From Nocardia brasiliensis (GTDB lineage: Bacteria; Actinomycetota; Actinomycetes; Mycobacteriales; Mycobacteriaceae), in assembly GCF_011801125.1 (NCBI RefSeq), contig NZ_CP046171.1, positions 7,885,491 to 7,949,490 of the forward strand: a stretch of 64,000 nt of DNA, read 5' to 3'. The position numbers and the translations under genes were made by a program. The notes below the pieces were generated by a model, which was not told where the DNA came from, did not search any database, and saw only the letters and a program-made list of their open reading frames with translations. Shown in pieces: positions 57,354-64,000 of this stretch (position 1 is its first letter; each line of letters starts with the position of its first letter).

Positions 57354-57783
57354 CTCACCCCCGCTGAGTGACTGAGTCCGCGATCGGCGGCTGAGTCCGC
57401 AAGCTGGGCGACGCGAGCGGCTCCAGCAGCGGCCCGTCGTATAGGCGACGCGGCCTGGACGCGCGATGAGGACTGCGAGGGGCGGGATGGTCGCGGGCCG
57501 TGCGTAGTTCCGTTCCCTCCGGACGGCCGGTGCGGCCTCGGGGGCGCGCTGACCCGACGACGGCTCACGCCAGACCCCAGCACGGGATAGGACCGCCCGC
57601 CAAACCAAAGTTCGGGCTCCGACGACAATCCGGCACGCGCCAACGCCCGTCCAGTTCGGTCGGTGATTCGACCTGCCTGTCCGCCAAAGCCGTCAACTCC
57701 CGGTTCCCGAGACGGGTGCGCGGACTCCCATACGAACGCCCGATCAACGCGTAGCAACCCACGACGGGAAGTTCGCCGCCGAT

Positions 57784-57797
57784 GATTCACGTGAAAC
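57784..57797. promoter_or_regulatory. parS-like site
   Basis: GATTCACGTGAAAC, one mismatch to the consensus; both this and the 57340 copy are followed by CTC. Confidence 0.75.
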
Positions 57798-58387
57798 CTC
57801 CGCGTCGCTTGGCGTCAAAACTCCGAGTCCTAACTGAAGTCACGCGCGACGTTTTCGCCGCATCCGACGGCGGTTTCGCCGCACAGATGTCCCCCTGATC
57901 GACCCACCCGTTCAGCACCGGGGACGTGAACCGGCGCGCCCGTTGACGGCTGGCCCGGGTGCCGAGAGTGGCCCGACCCCGGCTGCGAGGAACCGCGGGC
58001 ACCGCCATACGAAACGCCCCACGGACCGACCACGAGGGATCGGGGTCAGGCAAGTACGTCAGCAGTCCGGGCGGCACGGAGCAAACGATGTCCGGCGGAA
58101 CGTGGCACCCGGAAGACGAAGCAGAGGGACCCCACGCAGGCGGAGGACAAGAACCGGCCGGACCCGATGCATCCCGGCGTGACCGACCCCACCCCCTGCG
58201 GGCCGAATCCCGAGCTATAGTCGGCACTGTCGCGAAAAACGATGTGCCCGCGGGCTTCTCCGCCCGGCACGTCGCGCATACATCGATTCGTTCTGATCGT
58301 TGAGCGGCTCCTTGTCGAGGCCGGGCATCCGCCCGTCCCGGCACTGTCCATCGCCGACGCGGGGTCGGCGCAACGGAGGAGCGCGGT

Positions 58388-59509
58388 ATGCGGAATTCCA
58401 TCGCCATTGTCGGAGCCGGGTTGGGCGGGCTGACGCTCGCCCGGGTGCTGCAGGCGCACGGTGTCGACGCGACGATCTATGAGAGTGAGGCGTCGGCGAA
58501 GAGTCGTGGGCAAGGCGGCCTGCTCGATATTCATGAGGAGACCGGCCAGGTCGCGGTGCGGGCGGCCGGTCTGTACGACGAGTTCCGCGCTCTGGTCCGT
58601 CCAGGCGAGGACGCCAAGCGCGTGGTCGACCACCGCGGCACGGTGCTGCTCGACAAGCCCGCCGACCCCGGCTCGGCCCGTCCCGAGGTGGATCGTGGCG
58701 AGCTCAGGCAACTGTTCCTCGACTCGCTGACGCCAGGGACGATCAGGTGGGGGCACAAGCTCGACGCGGTTCGGCGCCATGCAACGGGAGGATACGAGCT
58801 CGCCTTCGCCAACGGTTGCGCCGCGCACGCCGACATCGTCATCGGTGCGGACGGCGCCTGGTCGAGGGTCCGTCCGCTGCTCACCCGAGCCGAGCCGCGC
58901 TACAGCGGTATCTGTTTCATCGAGGTCGCCCTCGGGTCAGACACCGAGCCCCACCGGGCGAGTGTGGCCACGATCGGCAGCGGCACGCTGATGGCGGTCG
59001 CACCGGGTAAAGGCATCATCGTGCATCGCTACGCCGACGGAAGCGTGCGCGGCTATGTGGCACTGAACAAGCCCGAGGAGTGGGTGCGGTCGATCGACTT
59101 CGTGGATCCGTCCGCCGGGCTCCGCCGGGTTGCCGACGAGTTCGACGGCTGGTCGCCACTACTCACCGCATTCGTGACCGAGAGCGACGCGCGACCGTGG
59201 CTGCGACCCATCTATGCCCTGCCCGTCGGCCTCGACTGGGATCGGGTGCCGGGCGTGACGCTCGTGGGTGACGCCGCGCATCTGATGTCACCGTTCGCCG
59301 GGGAGGGCGCCAACCTCGCCATGTTCGATGGCGCGGACCTGGCCAGCAAGCTGGTTACGGAACAACGCGTAGAGGTCGCGTTGCATGCCTATGAGAAGCG
59401 GCTGTTCCTGCGCGGCCGCGACGCCGCCGACCGCTCGGCGCGAAATCTGGAGACCTTCTTCGGTCCGGAAGCACCGCGCAGTGTGGTCGACCTGTTCGAT
59501 CGCCACTGA
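58388..59509 (+). CDS. TetX-like FAD-dependent monooxygenase
   Basis: This 373-residue flavoprotein has the dinucleotide motif IVGAGLGGLTLARVL at about 6-20. GGLLDIHEETGQVAV and DRGELRQLFLDSL follow, then the second FAD motif LVGDAAHLMSPFAGEGANLAM at about 293-313. The C-terminal helix is YEKRLFLRGRDAADRSARN. These parts line up well with my memory of TetX, the tetracycline-inactivating enzyme, and its broad family. Many relatives act on other aromatic substrates, so tetracycline is only one option. GGAGGAG precedes the ATG. It interrupts the parA-rsmG neighbourhood and runs against it. Confidence 0.85.
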   Translation: MRNSIAIVGAGLGGLTLARVLQAHGVDATIYESEASAKSRGQGGLLDIHEETGQVAVRAAGLYDEFRALVRPGEDAKRVVDHRGTVLLDKPADPGSARPEVDRGELRQLFLDSLTPGTIRWGHKLDAVRRHATGGYELAFANGCAAHADIVIGADGAWSRVRPLLTRAEPRYSGICFIEVALGSDTEPHRASVATIGSGTLMAVAPGKGIIVHRYADGSVRGYVALNKPEEWVRSIDFVDPSAGLRRVADEFDGWSPLLTAFVTESDARPWLRPIYALPVGLDWDRVPGVTLVGDAAHLMSPFAGEGANLAMFDGADLASKLVTEQRVEVALHAYEKRLFLRGRDAADRSARNLETFFGPEAPRSVVDLFDRH

Positions 59510-59634
59510 CAGTCACGTGACGATTCGCACCCGATGCTCCGGGGCCACACCGGCGAGGCAACTCTGGACAAGATCAGGTCAGGCAGCGCACGGCCCCGAC
59601 GCACGAAGGGGCGCAAGCCGATTCGGGGACGGCC

Positions 59635-60408
59635 TTATTTCCCCTTGCGGGTCCGTCCGCGCCCGCCGTCCGCCCGCTTCGCCGCACGCGCCTGCTTGCG
59701 CGCGGCGGCGTGTTCGCTGCGACGCTCGGCGCGGGGGAAACGCTCGGCGCTGATGACGAGGGTGGGGGTGGAGACGAGCCCGGCACCGCAGGCGAGGACC
59801 TGAGTGTTGCCTGCTCCGATCCGTTCCAGCGCGGCGGCGTCGCGTTCGAGTTCCTCGGCGGCACTGACCCCCTTGAGGGCGAGCATGTGGCCGTGGTCGC
59901 GGAGCAGGGGGAGCGACCACTGGGTGAGTTTGGCGAGGGGGGCGACGGCGCGGGAGGTGACGACATCGGCGCCGCCCGCCTCCTTCATGACGCCGGATTG
60001 TTCGGCGCGGCCGCGGACGACGCTGACGTCGAGGCCGGCGGCTTCGATGAATTCGCTCAGGAAGATGGTGCGGCGCAGCAGCGGTTCGACCAGGGTGATG
60101 CGCAGGTCCGGGCGCGCGATCGCGAGCGGGATGCCGGGCAGCCCGGCACCGCTGCCGATGTCCACCACCGACGCCCCCTCGGCGATCAGCTCGCCGATCA
60201 CCGCGCAGTTGAGGATGTGCCGATCCCAGAGCCGGGGCACCTCACGCGGACCGATCAGGCCACGCTCGACGCCCGCGGTGGCGAGCGCCGCGCAGTACTG
60301 ACGGGCGAGATCGAGTCGCTCACCGAACACCACCGCGGCGGTCGCGGGCGGTTCCAGCTCGGCAGGCAACGCGGTGGTTCCACCGAGATCTCGTTCCACG
60401 TGAAACAT
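59635..60408 (-). CDS. rsmG: 16S rRNA (guanine-N7) methyltransferase RsmG
   Basis: This 257-residue enzyme has the SAM site [20 protein letters not shown] at about 86-105. [15 protein letters not shown] precedes it and [12 protein letters not shown] follows. It methylates G527 of 16S rRNA; loss gives low-level streptomycin resistance. The C-terminal 35 residues are very basic. The start codon and next codons (MFHVERD) are written over a parS-like site. Equivalent to Rv3919c (gidB). Confidence 0.94.
   Translation of the reverse strand: MFHVERDLGGTTALPAELEPPATAAVVFGERLDLARQYCAALATAGVERGLIGPREVPRLWDRHILNCAVIGELIAEGASVVDIGSGAGLPGIPLAIARPDLRITLVEPLLRRTIFLSEFIEAAGLDVSVVRGRAEQSGVMKEAGGADVVTSRAVAPLAKLTQWSLPLLRDHGHMLALKGVSAAEELERDAAALERIGAGNTQVLACGAGLVSTPTLVISAERFPRAERRSEHAAARKQARAAKRADGGRGRTRKGK
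60393..60406. promoter_or_regulatory. parS-like site overlapping the rsmG start
   Basis: GTTCCACGTGAAAC on the + strand, one mismatch to the consensus. On the minus strand it directly follows the first two bases of the rsmG start codon. The encoded MFHVE start is common in related bacteria. Confidence 0.8.
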
Positions 60409-60519
60409 CCTTCCGAACTCGAAATGATCAGAGAGACAAACAAGTACAGGGACGCACCACTCTGCCGGACATGAACAAGGCCTCCGATCCGAAGACCAGA
60501 GGCCCTATCCAACCACTAC

Positions 60520-60532
60520 CGTCAGAGTGACG
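60520..60532. promoter_or_regulatory. Inverted repeat CGTCA-N3-TGACG, copy 3
   Basis: CGTCAGAGTGACG lies 112 bp upstream of rsmG and 49 bp past the jag stop. The third copy of the same symmetrical form in this block. Confidence 0.6.
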
Positions 60533-60580
60533 AAATACGCCGTCCCCTAACGATGTCCGGCCATCGGTGCGCGGATTCGC

Positions 60581-61132
60581 TCAGGACGGAACGACGACCA
60601 CGTGCCGGTTCGGCTCGACGCCTTCGCTCTCGCTCTCGACGCCATCGATCGCCGCCACCGCGTCGTGCACGATCTTGCGCTCGAACGGGGTCATCGGCGC
60701 GAGCGCCTCCGGGGCACCGGATTCCAGCACACGCTGCGCGGCGGCGGTGCCGAGGGCGCTCAGGTCCTCCCGGCGCTTGGCCCGCCAGCCGGCCACGTCC
60801 AGCATGAGCCTGCTGCGCACGCCGGTCGCCTGCTGCACGGCTAGCCTGGTCAGTTCCTGGAGCGCGTCGAGCACCTCACCGTTGCGACCGACCAGCTTCG
60901 ACAGATCACGTCCACCGTCGATGCTGACGATGGCGCGGTCGCCCTCGACGTCGAGATCGATATCGCCGTCGAAATCGAGCACGTCGAGCAACTGCTCGAG
61001 GTAGTCGCCCGCGATCTCGCCCTCTTCGATGAGGGCTTCCTCCGCGTCGTTCACGACATCGTCGGCGTCCGTTCCGGCGTTCACCATCGTCGTCGCCACT
61101 GTGGCGTCCCCTCCGTCGGTCTCAACTGTCAT
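60581..61132 (-). CDS. jag: KH/R3H RNA-binding protein Jag (KhpB)
   Basis: This 183-residue protein has an acidic N-terminal part (DADDVVNDAEEALIEEGEI). A KH-like domain follows (IVSIDGGRDLSKLVGRNGEVLDALQELTRL), then an R3H domain (LAPMTPFERKIVHDAVAAIDG, ending in EPNRHVVVVP) with the R-x3-H pair. It binds RNA and is linked to cell-wall growth in other bacteria. AAGGAA precedes ATG 61132; ATG 61147 (MKETQ) is an alternative. Equivalent to Rv3920c. Confidence 0.9.
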   Translation of the reverse strand: MTVETDGGDATVATTMVNAGTDADDVVNDAEEALIEEGEIAGDYLEQLLDVLDFDGDIDLDVEGDRAIVSIDGGRDLSKLVGRNGEVLDALQELTRLAVQQATGVRSRLMLDVAGWRAKRREDLSALGTAAAQRVLESGAPEALAPMTPFERKIVHDAVAAIDGVESESEGVEPNRHVVVVPS

Positions 61133-61240
61133 TTGGGTTTCCTTCATCTGCTCATCGCGCTCGCCGGGCGCTCGCCGCCGGACGGTGCGCGATCAAAGGG
61201 TTGCTCAGCGTGGTGGCCTGCCCGGCCACCAGGAGTGTGA

Positions 61241-62338
61241 TCAGCGTCTGCGCTTCTGGTTCGCCCGGCCGCGGTTACCCGGCCGCTTCTGACCGCCCGG
61301 CCTGCGCTGACCCGCGGCCTTGCTGGGGGTCTTCGCGGTGCCGTTGGTCGACGGGGCACCCTCGACAGCGTCCTCGACGGCGTCCGTCGCGGAACCCGAC
61401 TTCTTCTTCACGTTGACCGGCTTGGCGCCCGGCTTGGGCGCGTTCTGTGCCCGCTGCTCCAGCTTGGCCAGCTTCTTGGCTTCCTCTTCCTTCTCCATGC
61501 GGCCGAAGACGAGGTGCTGCTGCCCGTAGGTCCAGATGTTGTTGGAGACCCAGTACAGGAGGATGGCGATCGGCAGGAACGGACCACCGACGAGCACACC
61601 GAGCGGGAAGACCCACAGCGCGAGCTTGTTCATCATCGCGGCCTGCGGGTTGGCGGCCGCCTCCGGCGTCTGCCGCGCGACCGAGGCGCGCGCGTTGAAG
61701 TGCGTTGCGAGACCGGCGATGATCATCAGCGGGATGGCGACGAGCGCGATGTTCAGCTTGTTCGGCAGCCCGAGGCCCTCGATGGCGAAGGCGCGCAGCT
61801 CGGTGTCGGGGATCGTGATGAAGGCCGAGATCGGCGCACCGAAGATACGGGCGCTCAGGAACGACTGGACATCGGCGGCGTTGAAGACGTAGTTGGGCGT
61901 GTTCGCGTTGTCCGCGATCGACATGCCCAGCTGGCCGAAGCCGTGACCGGTCCGGTTGAACGAGCGCAGCACGTGGAACAGGCCGAGGAACACCGGCACC
62001 TGGGCCAGGATCGGCAGGCAGCCCATCAGCGGGTTGAAGCCGTGATCCTTCTGCAGCTTCTGCATCTCGACGGCCATCTTCTGGCGGTCGTTCTTGTACT
62101 TCTTCTGCAGCTCTTTGATCTGCGGCTGCAGTTCCTGCATCTGTTTGGTGGTGCGGACCTGCTTCACGAACGGCTTGTAGAGCAGCACGCGCAGCGTGAA
62201 CACCAGGAACACGACGGCCAATGCCCAGGCGATGCCACTGTCTTTACCGAGACCGGGCACCAACGCGAAAACCCGATGCCAGAACCACAAGATCCAGGAC
62301 ACCGGATAATAAATGAAGTCGAGCACGGCTCTATGCAC
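61241..62338 (-). CDS. yidC: Membrane protein insertase YidC
   Basis: This 365-residue insertase has the first segment [15 protein letters not shown] and the conserved region [24 protein letters not shown]. The cytoplasmic hairpin [22 protein letters not shown] follows, then [20 protein letters not shown] and later membrane segments. The conserved Arg in the groove is in TLRVLLY. The tail is highly basic ([18 protein letters not shown]). It inserts proteins into the inner membrane alone or with SecYEG. The start is GTG 62338, overlapping yidD by 8 bp; GTG 62326 is also possible. Equivalent to Rv3921c. Confidence 0.95.
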   Translation of the reverse strand: MHRAVLDFIYYPVSWILWFWHRVFALVPGLGKDSGIAWALAVVFLVFTLRVLLYKPFVKQVRTTKQMQELQPQIKELQKKYKNDRQKMAVEMQKLQKDHGFNPLMGCLPILAQVPVFLGLFHVLRSFNRTGHGFGQLGMSIADNANTPNYVFNAADVQSFLSARIFGAPISAFITIPDTELRAFAIEGLGLPNKLNIALVAIPLMIIAGLATHFNARASVARQTPEAAANPQAAMMNKLALWVFPLGVLVGGPFLPIAILLYWVSNNIWTYGQQHLVFGRMEKEEEAKKLAKLEQRAQNAPKPGAKPVNVKKKSGSATDAVEDAVEGAPSTNGTAKTPSKAAGQRRPGGQKRPGNRGRANQKRRR

Positions 62339-62729
62339 TCCCGTCGTTCGTATCGCCGATCACCGCGCGCGGTGATCCTTTCCAAGCGTTCGGCTCCGAC
62401 ACCGGGCCGGTCTGCAGGTCTGTTTCCTGCGACGCCGGATCGGTGGCTGCCTCGGTTCCTGGTGCGGTGCGAACGGTGCTTCGCTTCCGCTCCGGAACCG
62501 GGTCCCACCCACCAGGGTGCCAGGGCGCACATTTGGCCAGTCGCACGGCTGCCAATCCGAGGCCGATGAACAGCCCGCGCGTCCGTAACGCGGTCACCGC
62601 GTACTCGCTGCAGGTCGGGGTGAAGCGGCACACCGGCATGCGGGTGGGGGAGACGTAGGTCCGATACAACTCGATCAGGAAGATCAGCGCGTTCGCCGGT
62701 AGCCGGCCGATCGTGGCGGTGCGGCTCAT
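62331..62729 (-). CDS. yidD: Membrane protein insertion efficiency factor YidD
   Basis: This 132-residue protein has the family core [31 protein letters not shown] and [13 protein letters not shown]. The first 75 residues are the whole usual protein; a polar tail of about 50 residues is extra. The ATG at 62729 overlaps the rnpA stop as ATGA, and its own end overlaps yidC. Equivalent to Rv3922c. Confidence 0.93.
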   Translation of the reverse strand: MSRTATIGRLPANALIFLIELYRTYVSPTRMPVCRFTPTCSEYAVTALRTRGLFIGLGLAAVRLAKCAPWHPGGWDPVPERKRSTVRTAPGTEAATDPASQETDLQTGPVSEPNAWKGSPRAVIGDTNDGSA

Positions 62730-63169
62730 ACCGTGCCGACCCCGAGTTTGCGCATGGCGGTACGCATCTGGCGCAACAGTTCGGCCGAGGAGGCGTCCGC
62801 CGCGCCGGGCAGGGCGCGGATGACGACGTCGGTGTCGCTGGGCAACTCCGAGATCATCTGGTGACACATATGACGCAGGCGGCGGGCTACGCGGTGTCGA
62901 ATCACCGCGTTGCCCACCGCCTTGCTGACGATCAATCCGAAGCGTGGTCCGCCGACGCGGATGGACACCGCGGCTGGATCACCATGCGGTTCGCTCATGT
63001 CCACGACTCCGTCATACCCCTGCTTCGACGCCGGGGCATGGCCGACTGCGCAGCCGACCTGATGGGTGAAGACATGCACGACCAGATCGCGCCTCCCGAT
63101 TCGCTGGCCGCGGCGCACCGTCCGGGAGAAGTCGGCACGATGATGCAACCGATACGGCTCAGGCAACAC
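62726..63169 (-). CDS. rnpA: Ribonuclease P protein component
   Basis: This 147-residue basic protein has LHHRADFSRTVRRGQRIG at the start and FGLIVSKAVGNAVIRHRVARRLRH, which carries the RNR-type motif. VVIRALPGAADAS is near the end. It assists the RNase P RNA in cutting 5' leaders from tRNA precursors. An insert of about 30 residues (HQVGCAVGHAPASKQGYDGVVD) separates the two conserved halves and makes it longer than the usual 115-125. The start is GTG 63169. Equivalent to Rv3923c. Confidence 0.94.
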   Translation of the reverse strand: MLPEPYRLHHRADFSRTVRRGQRIGRRDLVVHVFTHQVGCAVGHAPASKQGYDGVVDMSEPHGDPAAVSIRVGGPRFGLIVSKAVGNAVIRHRVARRLRHMCHQMISELPSDTDVVIRALPGAADASSAELLRQMRTAMRKLGVGTV

Positions 63170-63190
63170 CCGAGCGTCCGCGCGCGAGGA

Positions 63191-63334
63191 TCAGGCAGTG
63201 AGTTCGGCGCGGCCCTTACGGCGACGCGCCGAAACGATGGCGCGACCCGCACGGGTGCGCATCCGGAGACGGAAGCCGTGGACGCGCGCCCGACGACGGT
63301 TGTTCGGCTGGAACGTCCGCTTGCCCTTGGCCAC
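63191..63334 (-). CDS. rpmH: 50S ribosomal protein L34
   Basis: This 47-residue protein reads [20 protein letters not shown] and continues [23 protein letters not shown], the full L34 sequence of actinobacteria. It is too short for most ORF filters. The start is GTG 63334, with GAGGAG upstream. It lies 21 bp before rnpA, as in nearly all bacteria, and faces away from dnaA. Confidence 0.95.
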   Translation of the reverse strand: MAKGKRTFQPNNRRRARVHGFRLRMRTRAGRAIVSARRRKGRAELTA

Positions 63335-63708
63335 GGTCAACACTCCTCGAGTCAGTGGGCGCCATTCGGTGCCCGAAGCTTGTTCGGTGATACAGGTATT
63401 CGCGATGAATCGCAGGTCTGGTCATCATCGGCGCGTCGGTCTTGGCGCACAGTCGGTCGATATCGACCTACCCGCGGTCAGCACAAGACCGCCACCGCAC
63501 CAAAGGGTGACTGTACGAGGGTACTGATCGGCTTCGAGCGGGTCAAACTCGGCCCACCCCGCTGACCTCGGCCGCTCGACCAGCGCAAACCCGCGACGAC
63601 CTGGTGCGGCGGCTGTGCATATCACTGCCCAGGCCTGTGAGTATCACCGTGAGTTCGTCCACACCCCTAGCCACGCCCGGGCGGGCACACCAGCTATGTT
63701 GCTCATCG

Positions 63709-63717
63709 TTAGCCACA
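63709..63717 (+). promoter_or_regulatory. DnaA-box-like site
   Basis: TTAGCCACA, one mismatch to TTATCCACA. Confidence 0.45.
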
Positions 63718-63777
63718 GATCTGCTGGTCAGGGCCTTACCCGGCGGCCGCACACGCTCATTTCACAACTCCCCAGAG

Positions 63778-63786
63778 TTCTCCACA
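63778..63786 (+). promoter_or_regulatory. DnaA-box-like site
   Basis: TTCTCCACA, one mismatch to TTATCCACA. Confidence 0.5.
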
Positions 63787-63788
63787 TC

Positions 63789-63797
63789 TGTGGATAA
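63789..63797 (-). promoter_or_regulatory. Perfect DnaA box
   Basis: TGTGGATAA is the exact complement of TTATCCACA and faces the site at 63778 at 2 bp distance. Confidence 0.7.
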
Positions 63798-63986
63798 TTG
63801 TGTGGAAAGACCCCTGGAGTGGCATATTCGTAGGGCCGACGGTGCCACGCCGCCGCCCGGAATGGGGATCTGGGCAGCGTCCGAACCGGTTACGGACGTA
63901 CGCAGGATCACGGTACCGACCCGAGGATGGTCGTCGCCATCACCTCCCCGCGTGCCCCGGCCGTCTGCTCCTATCGACCTACTTCC

Positions 63987-63996
63987 GGGGAGGAAA
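63987..63996 (+). promoter_or_regulatory. Ribosome binding site of the next gene (expected dnaA)
   Basis: GGGGAGGAAA near the last base is well placed for a start codon a few bases outside the window. Gene order in related genomes makes dnaA the expected gene. Confidence 0.6.
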
Positions 63997-64000
63997 CTGC

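Larger units (their letters stand above)
54602..58387. other. 3.8-kb gene-free, repeat-rich region with parS cluster
   Basis: No reading frame here has good codon use, a ribosome binding site and a recognisable product; the long frames follow low-complexity repeats. It contains parS-like sites at 54887, 54964, 55388, 55578, 57114, 57340 and 57784, the inverted repeat at 55023, and tandem repeats of 13, 7, 6 and 14 bp. From about 55880 to 56600 the + strand is strongly C/A-rich. In M. tuberculosis parA and rsmG are neighbours, so this region and the flavoprotein gene are extra. The part 57800-58387 holds the upstream region of that gene. Confidence 0.8.
63335..64000. other. rpmH-dnaA intergenic region with DnaA-box-like sites
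   Basis: This region carries no gene up to the window end. It should hold the divergent promoters of rpmH (minus) and dnaA (plus). Three 9-mers resemble the DnaA box TTATCCACA and cluster at 63709-63797. GGGGAGGAAA at 63987-63996 is a strong ribosome binding site for a gene starting just past 64000. Confidence 0.7.

Noticed and set aside
60479..60506. Terminator hairpin between jag and rsmG
   Set aside because: Only GGCCTC/GAGGCC can pair around a 15-nt loop; too weak to call, and the two genes may be co-transcribed.

Overview
The window is about 64 kb of high-GC actinobacterial chromosome, most consistent with a Nocardia-like member of the Mycobacteriales. Three observations support this: a complete mce operon with its YrbE permeases, a ugpAEBC operon whose solute-binding protein closely resembles the mycobacterial one, and an origin-proximal gene order matching the Mycobacterium tuberculosis block Rv3907c to Rv3924c. 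That block runs pcnA, mutT4, DUF6049, murJ-pseudokinase, sigM, anti-sigma, trxB, trxA, cwlM, GNAT-like protein, parB, parA, rsmG, jag, yidC, yidD, rnpA, rpmH. The window stops just short of a gene on the + strand, expected to be dnaA: a good ribosome binding site lies in the last 15 bases and DnaA-box-like 9-mers lie upstream of it.

Layout. 1-10001: the end of an unrecognised gene, then an eight-gene minus-strand mce operon (yrbEA, yrbEB, mceA-F) followed by an Mce-associated protein, with most junctions overlapping by 4 bases. 10002-18192: an accessory stretch with a secreted trypsin-like protease, an 81-bp MITE-like element beside an MFS exporter, an LppU-like lipoprotein, a secreted small protein, a serine hydrolase, a cytochrome P450 and an L,D-transpeptidase. 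18296-22786: ugpAEBC glycerophosphodiester uptake. 22945-36863: a PIN toxin/antitoxin pair, an M13 metallopeptidase, an XRE/DUF5753 plus DUF397 regulator pair, pirin, Nudix, MFS, DUF4185 and PxpA/PxpB genes. 36864-63334: the conserved origin-proximal block for tRNA maturation, envelope assembly, redox, chromosome segregation and membrane insertion.

The most unusual part is 54602-58387, a 3.8-kb region between parA and a TetX-like flavin monooxygenase with no credible gene. It carries seven parS-like sites, with further ones in parA and at the rsmG start codon. It also carries four kinds of short tandem repeat (13, 7, 6 and 14 bp) and one copy of an inverted repeat, CGTCA-N3-TGACG, that recurs in two other intergenic regions of the same block. 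I read it as an expanded centromere-like region; this is inference.

Other points: murJ and the pseudokinase form one ORF but an ideal internal ribosome binding site and in-frame GTG could give a separate pseudokinase; an ECF-type promoter sits between sigM and its putative anti-sigma gene; and the CwlM amidase domain lacks the usual first zinc histidine. Assignments come from reading the sequence and remembered family features; no database search was run.
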